A stretch of 49,066 bases of DNA from Candidatus Sysuimicrobiota bacterium CSP1-3 (lineage in GTDB: Bacteria; Sysuimicrobiota; Sysuimicrobiia; Sysuimicrobiales; Humicultoraceae). The stretch spans positions 1-49,066 of the forward strand of contig LDXQ01000007.1 of NCBI GenBank assembly GCA_001443485.1, given 5' to 3'. The position numbers and the translations under genes are program-made. The notes under the pieces were generated by a model, which was not told the origin of the DNA, did no database searches, and was given only the letters and a program-made list of their open reading frames with translations. The stretch's first letter is position 1. The number at the start of each line of letters is the position of its first letter. This document shows positions 35,425 to 43,841 of this stretch, in pieces.

Positions 35425-36087
35425 ATGATCACCGTGACGATTGATCCCCAGGTTGGAGAGTACGTCCGCATCGGGCTCGTGGAAGCGCGCCAGGTCTTGG
35501 TCCGGCCCGCGGAGGAGGCGCTGCGCGCCGAACTGGACTCCGTGGCCCGCGCCCTGCGCGACCGCTACACCGGCCTCGAGCCGGCGCAGATCGACGGCCT
35601 GCAGCCCGCCCGCGAATTGTACAGGCGGCTGGGCATCGATCCCACGCGGCTCCGCCCCTCGTCGGAGGCGCTGCTGCGGCGCGTCCTGCGCGGAGAAGAG
35701 GTCCCCGCCGTCAACTCCCTCGTGGACACCGGCAACCTCTGCTCCCTGGACTTCCTCCTCCCCGTGGGCATGCACGACCTGGGACTCGTGCACGGCGGGG
35801 TGACGTTGCGCCGCGGCCGGCCCATCGAGATGTTCGAGGCCATTGGGAAGTCCTACTACAGCGTGGAGGGAAGGCTCGTGCTGGCAGATGAGACCGGACC
35901 CTGCGGCACGCCCACCAGCGATTCGGTGCGCACGATGATCACCGACGCCACGGTGCGCTGCCTGATGGTGCTGTACGCGCCCAGCACGCTGCCGGCGGAG
36001 CGGATGGCAGACCACGTGCGCACCGTCGCCGCCCGCGTCCAGCGGTACACCGGCGGCACCATCGTCGGCACGGCCGTGCTGCCCTGA
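35425..36087 (+). CDS. B3/B4 (tRNA synthetase beta-like) domain protein
   Basis: A 220-residue stand-alone B3/4 domain, a fold otherwise found in the beta subunit of phenylalanyl-tRNA synthetase. Typical features are SLVDTGNLCSLDFLLPVGMHDL, the central GGVTLRRGRPIEMFEAIG, and DETGPCGTPTSDSVRTMI. Free-standing versions are suspected of editing or amino-acid-binding roles, but this is not settled. The ATG at 35425 fits the family start (ITVTIDPQVGEY). A possible promoter lies upstream: TTGACC at 35383 with AATAGT about 17 bp further. No Shine-Dalgarno is visible. Confidence 0.82.
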   Translation: MITVTIDPQVGEYVRIGLVEARQVLVRPAEEALRAELDSVARALRDRYTGLEPAQIDGLQPARELYRRLGIDPTRLRPSSEALLRRVLRGEEVPAVNSLVDTGNLCSLDFLLPVGMHDLGLVHGGVTLRRGRPIEMFEAIGKSYYSVEGRLVLADETGPCGTPTSDSVRTMITDATVRCLMVLYAPSTLPAERMADHVRTVAARVQRYTGGTIVGTAVLP

Positions 36088-36105
36088 CCACGGCCCAGCG
36101 CGGCG

Positions 36106-37104
36106 ATGCGCGTCCAGGAACTGCGCCGGCCGGCACCAATCGAGTCCAATCCCCTCACTCTCGCCTCGCGCCCCGTCCCGTCCCCCGGGCCGGGTGAGGT
36201 GCTCCTGCGGATCGTCGCGACCGGAGTGTGCCACACCGACCTGCACATCGCGGAAGGCGAGTTGCCGCCGCGCCGGGATGTGGTCGTCCCCGGGCACCAG
36301 GTCGTCGGCCTTGTGGAGCAGGTCGGTCCCGGCGGGGACCTCGTCCAGGGGCAGCGGGTGGGCGTGACCTGGCTCTTTCGCTCCTGCGGGCAGTGTGCCG
36401 CCTGCCGGCGCGGCGAGGAGAACCTCTGCCCCGAGGCGCGCTTTACCGGCTACGACGTGGATGGCGGCTATGCCGAATTCATGTGTGCGGACGCCAGGTT
36501 CGTCTACCCGATCCCCCAGCGCTTTTCCGCCGCGGAGGCGGCGCCGCTGCTCTGCGCGGGGATCATCGGCTACCGTGCGCTGCGCAAAGCGGACGTGACC
36601 CCGGGTGAGCGCGTGGGGCTGTTCGGCTTCGGGGCCTCGGCCCACCTGGCGATCCAGGTGGCGGTGCACTGGGGGTGCGAGGTTTTCGTCTTCACGCACA
36701 GCGCCGGGCACCGCGCGCTGGCGGTCGAGTTGGGTGCGGCCTGGACCGGATCGGCCGACGACCGCCCACCCCGGCCGCTCGACCGGGCGATTCTCTTTGC
36801 GCCGGCGGGCGCGCTCATCCCGCAGGCGCTGGCGGCCCTGCGTCCCGGTGGAACACTGGCGATCAACGCTGTGTACCTGGATCGGATTCCCGAGATGGAG
36901 TACGGCCTGCTCTACGGCGAGCGCACCCTGCGCTCGGTCAGCAACCTGACCCCGCAGGACGCCCGGGAGTTCCTTATCCTGGCCGCGGCGATCCCCGTGC
37001 GCACGGAGGTGGAACGCTTCTCGCTCGAGGAAGCGAACGCGGCGCTGCAGAAACTGAAGCGCCGCCAGATCAAAGGCGCCGCCGTCCTGGCTATCGCCAC
37101 TTGA
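36106..37104 (+). CDS. Zinc-dependent alcohol dehydrogenase
   Basis: A 332-residue medium-chain dehydrogenase oxidising alcohols to aldehydes with NAD(P). The catalytic zinc ligands are Cys42 (VCHTDLH) and His64 (GHQ; the usual GHE is GHQ here). The structural zinc lobe has Cys94, Cys97, Cys100 and Cys108 (SCGQCAACRRGEENLC). The coenzyme motif is VGLFGFGASAHLAIQ, a variant of GxGxxG like that of AdhP/YahK-like enzymes (GFGASAH). The gene lies 18 nt after the B3/B4 gene. Its 3' end overlaps the convergent thioredoxin-like gene by 14 nt. Confidence 0.9.
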   Translation: MRVQELRRPAPIESNPLTLASRPVPSPGPGEVLLRIVATGVCHTDLHIAEGELPPRRDVVVPGHQVVGLVEQVGPGGDLVQGQRVGVTWLFRSCGQCAACRRGEENLCPEARFTGYDVDGGYAEFMCADARFVYPIPQRFSAAEAAPLLCAGIIGYRALRKADVTPGERVGLFGFGASAHLAIQVAVHWGCEVFVFTHSAGHRALAVELGAAWTGSADDRPPRPLDRAILFAPAGALIPQALAALRPGGTLAINAVYLDRIPEMEYGLLYGERTLRSVSNLTPQDAREFLILAAAIPVRTEVERFSLEEANAALQKLKRRQIKGAAVLAIAT

Positions 37105-37621
37105 TGGAGCAGCCGCGGGGCGGCGTCTCCGCTACCGCCGGCGCTTGATCCGCCAGCACCGCCTCGACCGCGTCCCGCAGGTAGTGTTGCCGCACCGCCT
37201 GGGGGTCCTCGGAGTTGTCGTCCGGCGCGCCATGATAGCGCAGCGTCCGGGCGGCGTCAAAGAGGAAGATCTCCGGCGTGCGCGTGGCGCCGTAGCGCCG
37301 CGCCACCTCCTGGTTCTCGTCGAAGAGGTAGGGGAAGGGATAGTCCTTCAGCCGCGCCCGCACCTGCATCTGCTCGAAGGAGTCCTCCGGGTACTTCGCC
37401 GGGTCGTTGCTGTTGATCAGCACGAAGCGCACGCCCCGCCCGGCGAACTCGTGCTGCAGGGCGATCACCCGGTCCTCCCAGGCTCGCACGTAGGGGCAGT
37501 GGTTGCACCAGAAGATCACGGCGAGGGCCTTCGCCTCGCCGAAGTCCTCGGGCGAGGAGGTCGTCCCGGCCACACCGGGCAGTGCAAAGGAGATGAACTG
37601 CTGATTTGTCGCCAGCGTCAT
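37091..37621 (-). CDS. Thioredoxin-family (AhpC/TSA-like) protein
   Basis: A 176-residue cytoplasmic thioredoxin-fold protein. The active-site CNHCP has Cys39 and Cys42 after the strand ALAVIFW. INSNDPAKYPEDSFEQM and a cis-proline in ATRTPEIFLFD follow. This matches the AhpC/TSA or RedB-like 'thioredoxin family protein' group, which handles thiol redox reactions; the partner is unknown. Its ATG at 37621 overlaps the stop of the upstream thioredoxin-like gene (ATGA), so the two are translationally coupled. Confidence 0.87.
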   Translation of the reverse strand: MTLATNQQFISFALPGVAGTTSSPEDFGEAKALAVIFWCNHCPYVRAWEDRVIALQHEFAGRGVRFVLINSNDPAKYPEDSFEQMQVRARLKDYPFPYLFDENQEVARRYGATRTPEIFLFDAARTLRYHGAPDDNSEDPQAVRQHYLRDAVEAVLADQAPAVAETPPRGCSIKWR

Positions 37622-37971
37622 GGCTGCGTTCCTCCCAGTGAGTTCGTCGCCGCTGCCGGCGCCTGCGCCGCGCGGACCGCCCGGCGGATCATCTCCGCCG
37701 AAGGGAGCGGCGAGGGCCGCCCGTCGTCCAGCAGGTAGAGGCGGCAGGTGAGGCGGCCGTCGGCGGCCACCGTCTCCGGCTGGATGTCGCGCCCGTCCAC
37801 GCGGATCGTGGGCGACCCGGGGAAGCGTAGCGCGCGGGCCAGTTCCTCGGTGTCCACGTGGGTCACCTGCACCTCCGCGGCGATCTCGTCCTCGGTCAGG
37901 ACCGCGCGCAGGCGCCGCAGCGCTTCGTCGTGGGAGGGACAGTCCTCCCAGTACAGAAAGTCAATGCGCAT
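37618..37971 (-). CDS. Small thioredoxin-like protein
   Basis: A 117-residue protein starting MRIDFLYWEDCPSHDEAL. Cys11 is in a WEDCPSH context, and FPGSPTIRVDGRDI supplies the thioredoxin-fold cis-proline and strand. It resembles small DUF2703/glutaredoxin-like proteins. There is one Cys where CxxC is usual, plus a later Cys in RLTCRLY. The start at 37971 was chosen over the longer frame because TATAAT lies 9 nt before it and the family begins here. It is the first gene of a two-gene unit with the CNHCP protein. Confidence 0.8.
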   Translation of the reverse strand: MRIDFLYWEDCPSHDEALRRLRAVLTEDEIAAEVQVTHVDTEELARALRFPGSPTIRVDGRDIQPETVAADGRLTCRLYLLDDGRPSPLPSAEMIRRAVRAAQAPAAATNSLGGTQP

Positions 37972-37980
37972 GACGTATCT

Positions 37981-37986
37981 ATTATA
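37981..37986 (-). promoter_or_regulatory. -10 box (TATAAT) for leaderless gene at 37971
   Basis: A perfect minus-strand TATAAT is followed by nine bases (AGATACGTC) and the ATG. This places the transcription start almost at the initiation codon. No Shine-Dalgarno is present. Confidence 0.7.
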
Positions 37987-38092
37987 AACGGGTTCCCTGT
38001 GCCTATCGCGGAAGGAGCCGCCCGCCATCGCCGTCGTCCGCGCCGCCTGGCTTCGCCTGCACGTCATCACGCGCTACCGGGCGCGGACCGCG

Positions 38093-38278
38093 GTGGAGCG
38101 CTGGCAGATCCAGGACCAACTCCGCCTGCGGCTACGGGGTGTTCTGCCGGACGGACGGCCGCATTTCTACGAGACGGCGGCAGGGGAGCTGGCTTTCGTC
38201 CTCTGGGCAGGATGGCGGCCGGCGGTGCACGTCCGCGACGCGCTGCGGCGCATTGACGGCGAGGAGGCGCGGGGGTAA
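38093..38278 (+). CDS. Small protein of unknown function
   Basis: A frame of at least 61 residues from GTG 38093 (ERWQIQDQLRLRLRG, HFYETAAGELAFVLWAG). The frame stays open upstream to about 38000 with plausible codons, and a GGAAGGAG lies at 38009-38016, so the true start may be nearer 38024 at a non-standard codon (ATC). It carries no signal peptide. The family is not recognised. It is convergent with the gene ending at 38283. Confidence 0.5.
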   Translation: MERWQIQDQLRLRLRGVLPDGRPHFYETAAGELAFVLWAGWRPAVHVRDALRRIDGEEARG

Positions 38279-38282
38279 CACG

Positions 38283-39074
38283 CTACCGCCGGCAGCTGCC
38301 GTTGAAGCAGTGATTGCTGAAGCGCAGGCTCATTTTGCCCTCCACCCGGCCGATCCCGCGCACGTCCATGGCGGCGTCCATCTTCACCTCGCGCCAGATC
38401 AGGCGGCCCCCGACGTTGGCCCAGTCGAGCTCGGTGCCCACCGGACCCCAGTCGTAGATGAGCTGGAGGCCGTAGTACGTCCCCTGCTCGTCCACGACGG
38501 CGGTGACGATGTACGGACCGCCGGGACGCGTCACCAACTCGCGCTGCCGGGGGAGGTAGAGCCACTTGGCAATCGCGCGGCGCACGTTGACGTCCTTCAG
38601 ATCGCTCGCCCGGCCGTACCGCTGCATCACATCGGTGACGATGTCTTTGCGCACGGCGCCCAGGACGTAGCGGCCGTTGGGGAGTTCCTCGGCGATGAAG
38701 ACGTCATAGTCGTCCAGCAGGGAGAGCGCGCCCTCCTCCCGCTCGATCCGCTGCTCGATCAGGCTCTTCAGGTTGCCCTCGAAGGGCCGCAGGACGAAGG
38801 GCAGGTCCAGCCTGGTGATAGTGACCTGACGCCGCCGCGGCGCGCCGAAGGTGAGCCGCCACTCCCGGTAGGAGCCGGCGGCCCTCGCGGTGATGCGCCC
38901 GGCCCGCCACGTGATTACCACATCCCCGTCGAAGTCGGCCGTGGCATCATACGGCGTCGGCGCGGGGTCGGTGAACATCCGTTGGAGGAGCGTCTCCACC
39001 GGGATGTGGTTCGCCGCCGCCGGCAGAGGCACGGCTAGCGCAAGGACAACAACTCCCAAGATTACGTACCGCAT
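38283..39074 (-). CDS. Secreted protein of unknown function
   Basis: A 263-residue protein with a clear signal peptide (RYVILGVVVLALAVPLPAAA, cleavage near ANHIP). The mature part includes LLQRMFTDPAPTPYDATADFDGDVV and later regions of beta-strand character, weakly reminiscent of outer-membrane lipoprotein-sorting (LolA-like) proteins. A cysteine pair (NHCFNGSC) sits at the very C-terminus and could form a disulfide. A TATAAT box lies 9 nt before the ATG at 39074, indicating a leaderless mRNA; longer frames reach over the promoter and are unlikely. Confidence 0.72.
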   Translation of the reverse strand: MRYVILGVVVLALAVPLPAAANHIPVETLLQRMFTDPAPTPYDATADFDGDVVITWRAGRITARAAGSYREWRLTFGAPRRRQVTITRLDLPFVLRPFEGNLKSLIEQRIEREEGALSLLDDYDVFIAEELPNGRYVLGAVRKDIVTDVMQRYGRASDLKDVNVRRAIAKWLYLPRQRELVTRPGGPYIVTAVVDEQGTYYGLQLIYDWGPVGTELDWANVGGRLIWREVKMDAAMDVRGIGRVEGKMSLRFSNHCFNGSCRR

Positions 39075-39083
39075 CGCACGGGC

Positions 39084-39089
39084 ATTATA
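39084..39089 (-). promoter_or_regulatory. -10 box (TATAAT) for leaderless gene at 39074
   Basis: A perfect minus-strand TATAAT is followed by nine bases (GCCCGTGCG) and the ATG. This is exactly the geometry seen at 37981. Confidence 0.7.
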
Positions 39090-39191
39090 CATGGGAGACC
39101 CGCCGTCTCGTAAATACCCACAGATTGTGATCTCAGGCAGCCGGGGTTGCATCTTCAGAATAACGCATACCGCGGGGGCCGTCTTCCCGCA

Positions 39192-39241
39192 CGGGTCCAC
39201 AGACCCGGCCGCAGCCGGCGCGGGTCCCGGTTTTCCGGGAC
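39192..39241. other. Two hairpins in the divergent intergenic region
   Basis: CGGGTC/GACCCG (39192-39197 and 39202-39207) and GTCCCGG/CCGGGAC (39224-39230 and 39235-39241, loop TTTT) lie between the divergent genes at 39074 and 39277. They could be operators or weak terminators; nothing more can be said. Confidence 0.4.
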
Positions 39242-39259
39242 GGGACCCTTGCCGCAACC

Positions 39260-39268
39260 TGCTACTAT
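39260..39268 (+). promoter_or_regulatory. Extended -10 box (TGCTACTAT) for leaderless gene at 39277
   Basis: CTGCTACTAT is followed by eight bases (GGGCTGCG) and the GTG at 39277. It matches the TGCTACAAT arrangement at 15187-15179. No Shine-Dalgarno precedes the GTG. Confidence 0.6.
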
Positions 39269-39276
39269 GGGCTGCG

Positions 39277-39873
39277 GTGACCGAGAACCGAAGCCCCGAG
39301 GTGTTGTCGATGGACGTCCTGGAGTTGATCAAGACCCGCCGCAGCGTCGCCCGGATGAAGCCCGACTCTGTGGATCGGGACCTGATCGAGCGGGTCCTGG
39401 AGGCGGCGGTCTGGGTGCCGAACCACCGGCTGACCGAACCCTGGCAGTTCTTCGTCCTCCAGGGGGAGGCCAAGCGCCGGTTCGCCGAGATCCGGCGAGA
39501 CTTCCGGCGTACCGCACTGCCGAATCCGGACGCGCCGGAGGTACAACCGGCGCTGGAGCGCCTCTATACCGAGACCGTGCAGACGCCGACGATCATCGTG
39601 GTCACCGCGTTCGTGGCCGAGGATGCGGAGACGCGCGAAGAGGACATGTGGGCCACCTTCGCCGCCACCTACGCCCTGATGCTGGGGTCGTGGAGCTTTG
39701 GCGTGGGCACCTACTGGCGGACCGGTCCACTGCGCGACTACCCGCCGTTCCGGGAGTTCCTCGGCCTGCCGGCGGACCGCCGCATCACCGGGGTGCTCTA
39801 CGTCGGCTACCCGGCGGAGATCCCCCAGAAACGCCGCACCCCCCCGGCCGAGAAGACGGTCTGGCTGGAGTAA
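39277..39873 (+). CDS. Nitroreductase family protein
   Basis: A 198-residue FMN-dependent oxidoreductase. LELIKTRRSVARMKPDSVD is the typical FMN-binding N-terminus (RRS). PNHRLTEPWQFFVL follows, and the C-terminal ADRRITGVLYVGYPAEIPQ is the usual end of YdjA/NfnB-like nitroreductases. Substrates may be quinones, flavins or nitroaromatics. The GTG at 39277 fits a leaderless promoter; the ATG at 39310 (MDVLEL) is also plausible and closer to the common family start. Confidence 0.88.
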   Translation: MTENRSPEVLSMDVLELIKTRRSVARMKPDSVDRDLIERVLEAAVWVPNHRLTEPWQFFVLQGEAKRRFAEIRRDFRRTALPNPDAPEVQPALERLYTETVQTPTIIVVTAFVAEDAETREEDMWATFAATYALMLGSWSFGVGTYWRTGPLRDYPPFREFLGLPADRRITGVLYVGYPAEIPQKRRTPPAEKTVWLE

Positions 39874-39944
39874 CGCGCCCGCGGGGGAGAGGGGGGCACC
39901 TTCCGGGCGACGAATGGACTCCTAATCTTTCCCCAGGGGGGTCA

Positions 39945-40370
39945 ATGGTGGCGGAAGTCGCTCACGTTGAGTACTTGAAGAAGGTGCCCATCTTCAAGAG
40001 TCTGCCGGCCAGAGATCTGGAGGCCGTCGCCCGGTCGCTCAAGGAGCGCGTCTACGAACCCGCTGCGGTGATCGTCAAACAGGGCGATCCCGGCGTCGGG
40101 TTCTTCCTCATCGTCGAGGGGCGGGTGGAGGTGAGCCACGACGGACACCACATCCGCGACATGGGTCCGGGCGAGTTCTTCGGCGAACTGGCGCTGCTCG
40201 AGGAGCGCGTCCGCACCGCCACGGTCACGGCGAAGGAGCGGACGCGCTGCCTGCAGCTGGTGCGCTGGGACTTCCGGGCGCTGATCAAAGAGCACCCCGA
40301 GATGGCGGTCAAGGTCCTGGAGGTCGTCGTCCAGCGGCTCCGCGAGCACCCAGTGCACGAGCACGACTGA
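39945..40370 (+). CDS. Cyclic nucleotide-binding domain protein
   Basis: A 141-residue protein that is essentially one cNMP-binding domain. It has LKKVPIFKSLPARDLEAVARSL, KQGDPGVGFFLIVEGRVEV, the phosphate-binding cassette GPGEFFGELALLEERVRTATV, and a C-terminal helix. The cassette Glu and Arg (GEL...RTAT) are present, so cAMP or cGMP binding is plausible. No DNA-binding domain follows, unlike CRP. It may be a sensor for a separate partner. The ATG follows AGGGGGG. The DUF3307 gene starts 9 nt after its stop. Confidence 0.88.
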   Translation: MVAEVAHVEYLKKVPIFKSLPARDLEAVARSLKERVYEPAAVIVKQGDPGVGFFLIVEGRVEVSHDGHHIRDMGPGEFFGELALLEERVRTATVTAKERTRCLQLVRWDFRALIKEHPEMAVKVLEVVVQRLREHPVHEHD

Positions 40371-40379
40371 CCGCATCCA

Positions 40380-41054
40380 GTGGGGGTCTTTGGGGCTCTG
40401 CTCCTGGCGCACCTCCTCGGGGATTTCCCCTGTCAGCCCTACCCGCTGATCCGGTGGAAGATCGCCTCGCTCCGGGGGCTGGCGGTGCACGTCGCCATTC
40501 AGGTGGCGCTGACCCTGCCGGTGCTGATCTGGTTCGTGCCCGCCTGGGGGTGGTGGGCGCTGATCCTGGTATCATCCCACTTCCTGATCGACTGGCTGAA
40601 AGTTCGTCTCACCCGCGCCGGGTGGGTGGAACTCGCCGCCTTCTTTCTCGACCAGGCGGCGCACTTCGCCGTGCTCTGGGTCATTGTCCGCGCCTCGGGC
40701 GCCGCGACAACCTTCGGCGGCGTGACCGCCGAGGTGCTGCGCCTGGGAATCATCCTCGTGCTGGCCATCTACGCCGGGGCGGTGGTGGTCTTTCTGGTGG
40801 GGGCGGCGCTCAAGGGGCCCGACGGCGGGTTCGCCCCGATCCCGTCCCCAGAGCGGTGGCGGGGGACGCTGGAGCGCACCATCATGGTGGTGGGGGTGCT
40901 GCTGCTGCCCGCCGCGATCTGGATTGTCCTGGCCGCCGGGTACGTGCTGGCGGCCGTGCTGCTAAAGCGTGAACGCCAGGTCCTGGTGAAACACATCGTC
41001 AGCGTGACCTGGGCGCTGGCCGTGACCCTCCTCGTGGGTCAGGTCACGGTCTGA
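40380..41054 (+). CDS. DUF3307 family membrane protein
   Basis: A 224-residue integral membrane protein. The N-terminal LLLAHLLGDFPCQPYPLIRWK, then LRGLAVHVAIQVAL and SSHFLIDWLKVRL are the DUF3307 pattern of conserved His and Asp within helices. About five or six hydrophobic segments are visible, the last near VLLLPAAIWIVLAAGYVLAAVLL. The function of this family is unknown. The GTG start at 40380 is close behind the cyclic-nucleotide-binding gene, so the two are likely co-transcribed. Confidence 0.83.
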   Translation: MGVFGALLLAHLLGDFPCQPYPLIRWKIASLRGLAVHVAIQVALTLPVLIWFVPAWGWWALILVSSHFLIDWLKVRLTRAGWVELAAFFLDQAAHFAVLWVIVRASGAATTFGGVTAEVLRLGIILVLAIYAGAVVVFLVGAALKGPDGGFAPIPSPERWRGTLERTIMVVGVLLLPAAIWIVLAAGYVLAAVLLKRERQVLVKHIVSVTWALAVTLLVGQVTV

Positions 41055-41075
41055 AGGACGAAGCGGAGGGATCTG

Positions 41076-42068
41076 ATGGCCCGCCCGAAGATCTACGTCT
41101 GCCGCCCGCTGCCCGAGAAGGCGCTGGCCCTGCTGCGGGGACGTACGGAGATGCGGCTCTGGGAGCAGAACGAGATCCCGCCGCCGCGCGAGGTGCTGCT
41201 CCGGGAGGTCGCCGACATCGACGGCCTGCTCTCCCTGCTGACCGATCGCGTCGACGGGGAACTGCTCGACCGCGCGCCCCGGTTGCGCGTGGTCTCCAAT
41301 TACGCGGTGGGGTTTGACAACATCGACGTCCCGGCGGCGACCCAGCACGGCGTCGTCGTCACCAACACCCCCGGCGTGCTCACCGAGACCGTGGCCGACT
41401 TCGCCATGACGCTGATCCTGGCCACCGCCCGCCGCGTAGTGGAGGCGGACAAGTACACGCGGGCGAACCTCTGGCGCTCCTGGGAGCCGATGCTCTTCCT
41501 GGGCCAGGACGTGCACGGCGCGACGTTGGGATTGATCGGGCTGGGCCGCATCGGCAGCGCCGTGGCCCGCCGGGCCAGAGGCTTCAACATGCGCATCCTC
41601 TACCACGACGTGATCCGGCGCGAGGACCTGGAGGGCGAACTGGGGATCGAGTACCGGCCGTTCGAGGAGGTGCTGCGGGAGGCGGACTTCGTCAGCGTCC
41701 ATGTGCCGCTGATGCCGGAGACGCGCCATCTCATCGGCCGGGAGCAGTTGAAGATGATGAAGCGCACCGCCGTCCTGGTGAATACCGCCCGCGGGCCGAT
41801 CGTGGACACCCTGGCCCTGGCGGAGGCGCTGCGCGAGGGGTGGATCTGGGCCGCCGGGCTTGACGTCTTCGAGAAGGAGCCCATAGAGCCCGACCACCCG
41901 CTGCTCGCCCTGGACAACGTCATCGTCGTGCCGCACATCGCCAGCGCCAGCATCGAGACCCGGACGAAGATGGCGGTGATGGCGGCGGAGAACCTGCTGG
42001 CGGTGCTGGAGGGGCGGCGCCCGCCCAACCCGGTCAACCCGGAGGTGCTGGCGGGCGGGCGGCCGTGA
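41076..42068 (+). CDS. Glyoxylate/hydroxypyruvate reductase-type D-2-hydroxyacid dehydrogenase
   Basis: A 330-residue NAD(P)H-dependent dehydrogenase of the glycerate dehydrogenase (GyaR) subgroup, reducing glyoxylate or hydroxypyruvate. It has [35 protein letters not shown], the Rossmann motif [16 protein letters not shown], the catalytic Arg in NTARGPIVD, Glu in [15 protein letters not shown] and His in VPHIASAS. The NTPGVLT and FDNID stretches favour GyaR over phosphoglycerate dehydrogenase. The ATG at 41076 has GGAGGGA upstream. Confidence 0.9.
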   Translation: MARPKIYVCRPLPEKALALLRGRTEMRLWEQNEIPPPREVLLREVADIDGLLSLLTDRVDGELLDRAPRLRVVSNYAVGFDNIDVPAATQHGVVVTNTPGVLTETVADFAMTLILATARRVVEADKYTRANLWRSWEPMLFLGQDVHGATLGLIGLGRIGSAVARRARGFNMRILYHDVIRREDLEGELGIEYRPFEEVLREADFVSVHVPLMPETRHLIGREQLKMMKRTAVLVNTARGPIVDTLALAEALREGWIWAAGLDVFEKEPIEPDHPLLALDNVIVVPHIASASIETRTKMAVMAAENLLAVLEGRRPPNPVNPEVLAGGRP

Positions 42069-42153
42069 GGGCAGGACTGGCCGGGCGGTTCCCGAAATAG
42101 GGGGGCGTATCCCCTGCGTGTTTGTCCGGCGGTATTCGAAGGGAGGGGTTGGA

Positions 42154-43767
42154 TTGAGGTATCGGTTTCGTATCCTGGTTCCCGTTCTACTGTTGACGGC
42201 GGCGCTGCTGATCGCCCCCGTGAACCTGCAGGGCGCGGCGATGGCCCGGACGTCCTGGGACGCCAAAGCCTGCGGGGCTACCGGTGGCACACTGGTCTTC
42301 GCGCAGGCCGACGACGCGGTGTCGCTCGACCCGAACGACATCGAAGACGGGTTCTCCGTCAACATCGACTCGAACATGTTTGACACGCTGGTGCGTTTCC
42401 GGGCGGACGGCACGCAGGTGGAGCCGTCGCTGGCCGAATCGTGGAGCGTTTCCGCCGACGGCAAGACCTGGACCTTCAAGCTGCGCGCCGGCGTGAAGTT
42501 CCACGACGGCACGCCGTTCAACGCCGAGGCCGTGAAGTTTACCTACGATCGGCAGATCAACAACAAGCACCCCTACTTCCCCGGCGCGGCGCCCTACGCC
42601 AGCTTCTCCTATCAGAACGTGACCAAGGTGGACGCAGTGGACGCGCAGACCGTGCGCTTCAACTTGAGCGCGCCGTTCGCGCCGTTCCTGACCAATATGG
42701 CTATGTTCTCGACGGCCATCGTCAGCCCGACCGCCGTGAAGAAGTACGGCAAGGACTTCTTCAAGAACCCGGTGGGCACGGGGCCGTTCCGCTTCGTCGA
42801 GTGGGTGAAGAAAGACCACGTCACGATGGCCGCTAACCAGGATTACTGGGCGGGGCGGCCCTGCGTGGACCGGCTGATCGCGCGGGCGATCCCGGACAAC
42901 ACCGTGCGGTTGCTGGAGCTGGAGAACAGGAGCGTCCACGTGATCGACCAGGTGAACCCGCCGGACTACGAGCGCATCCGCAAGAACAAGGACCTGGTCC
43001 TCTTCACCGGACCGGGGCTGAACACCGGCTACATCGCGCTGAATGTGGAGAAATCCCCGTTCAACGACGTGCGCATTCGCCGCGCGGTCAACTACGCCGT
43101 GAACAAGGCGGCGCTCATCCGCGCCTTCTACGCTGGCGTGGGCGCGCCGGCGAAGAACCCGATCCCGCCGACCATCTGGAGCTACAACGACGCCGTGCCC
43201 GCCTACGAGTACAGCGTCGAGAAGGCCAAGCAGTTGCTGGCCGAGGCCGGCTATCCCAATGGCTTCTCTACCGAACTGTGGTGGCCGAACCGTGCCCGCC
43301 CCTACCTGACGCAGCCGCCGAAGATCGCCGAGGCGCTGCAGGCCCAGCTGGCCGCGGCGGGTATTCGGGCCAGGCTCGTCACCTTTGAGTGGGGGACATA
43401 CCTGGAGAAGATTCGCAACGCCGAGCACTCCATGGCGATCATCGGGTGGATCGGCGACAACGGCGATCCCGACAACTTCCTCTACGTCCTGCTGGACAAG
43501 GACAACGCCGAGAAAGGGAAGGCGAACAACTACGCCTTCTACAAGAGCGAAGCCGTCCACAGCCTCTTGATCAAGGCGCAACAGGTCGGCGAGCAGAGCC
43601 AGCGCGCTGCGCTCTACCGCCAGGCCCAGGTGATCATTCACAACGACGCGCCGTGGGTGCCGCTGGTGCACGCGGCGCGGGTGGCAGCCTACCGCAAGGC
43701 GGTGCAGAACTACTTCCCGCACCCCCTGGAGATCCGCTGGCTGCACCGCGTCTGGCTCGCCCGCTAG
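42154..43767 (+). CDS. Peptide/nickel-type ABC transporter substrate-binding protein (SBP family 5)
   Basis: A 537-residue exported solute receptor of the DppA/OppA family. After a signal peptide (ILVPVLLLTAALLIAPVNLQGAA), the mature sequence has DDAVSLDPNDIEDGFSVNI, LAESWSVSADGKTWTFKLR, GVKFHDGTPFNAEAVKFTYD, NPVGTGPFRFVEW and VRIRRAVNYAVNKAALI, all diagnostic. It should bind oligopeptides or other solutes outside the membrane. The TTG at 42154 is preferred because GGGAGGGG lies 5 nt upstream; the GTG at 42118 has no such site. A stem-loop separates it from the two permease genes. Confidence 0.9.
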   Translation: MRYRFRILVPVLLLTAALLIAPVNLQGAAMARTSWDAKACGATGGTLVFAQADDAVSLDPNDIEDGFSVNIDSNMFDTLVRFRADGTQVEPSLAESWSVSADGKTWTFKLRAGVKFHDGTPFNAEAVKFTYDRQINNKHPYFPGAAPYASFSYQNVTKVDAVDAQTVRFNLSAPFAPFLTNMAMFSTAIVSPTAVKKYGKDFFKNPVGTGPFRFVEWVKKDHVTMAANQDYWAGRPCVDRLIARAIPDNTVRLLELENRSVHVIDQVNPPDYERIRKNKDLVLFTGPGLNTGYIALNVEKSPFNDVRIRRAVNYAVNKAALIRAFYAGVGAPAKNPIPPTIWSYNDAVPAYEYSVEKAKQLLAEAGYPNGFSTELWWPNRARPYLTQPPKIAEALQAQLAAAGIRARLVTFEWGTYLEKIRNAEHSMAIIGWIGDNGDPDNFLYVLLDKDNAEKGKANNYAFYKSEAVHSLLIKAQQVGEQSQRAALYRQAQVIIHNDAPWVPLVHAARVAAYRKAVQNYFPHPLEIRWLHRVWLAR

Positions 43768-43787
43768 CGCGTCCGATATTGCAGGCG

Positions 43788-43820
43788 AGGGGCCGGAGGG
43801 CGCGTGTCCTCCGGCCTCTT
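43788..43820 (+). terminator. Stem-loop after the peptide-binding-protein gene
   Basis: GGCCGGAGG (43791-43799) pairs with CCTCCGGCC (43808-43816), extended by A-T, G-C and G-T pairs, and is followed by TCTTCG. It probably terminates most transcripts of the binding-protein gene. Confidence 0.7.
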
Positions 43821-43824
43821 CGCA

Positions 43825-43833
43825 TGCTAGCAT
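43825..43833 (+). promoter_or_regulatory. Possible extended -10 box (TGCTAGCAT) inside a 12-bp palindrome
   Basis: CATGCTAGCATG (43823-43834) is a perfect palindrome. It contains TGCTAGCAT, which ends eight bases before the ATG of the permease gene. This matches the spacing of the other leaderless starts in the window. It may be a promoter, an operator or both. Confidence 0.45.
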
Positions 43834-43841
43834 GACCACGG

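Noticed and set aside
42118-42153. GTG at 42118 as the start of the peptide-binding protein
   Set aside because: No Shine-Dalgarno precedes it, whereas GGGAGGGG is well placed for TTG 42154, which begins directly at the basic part of the signal peptide.
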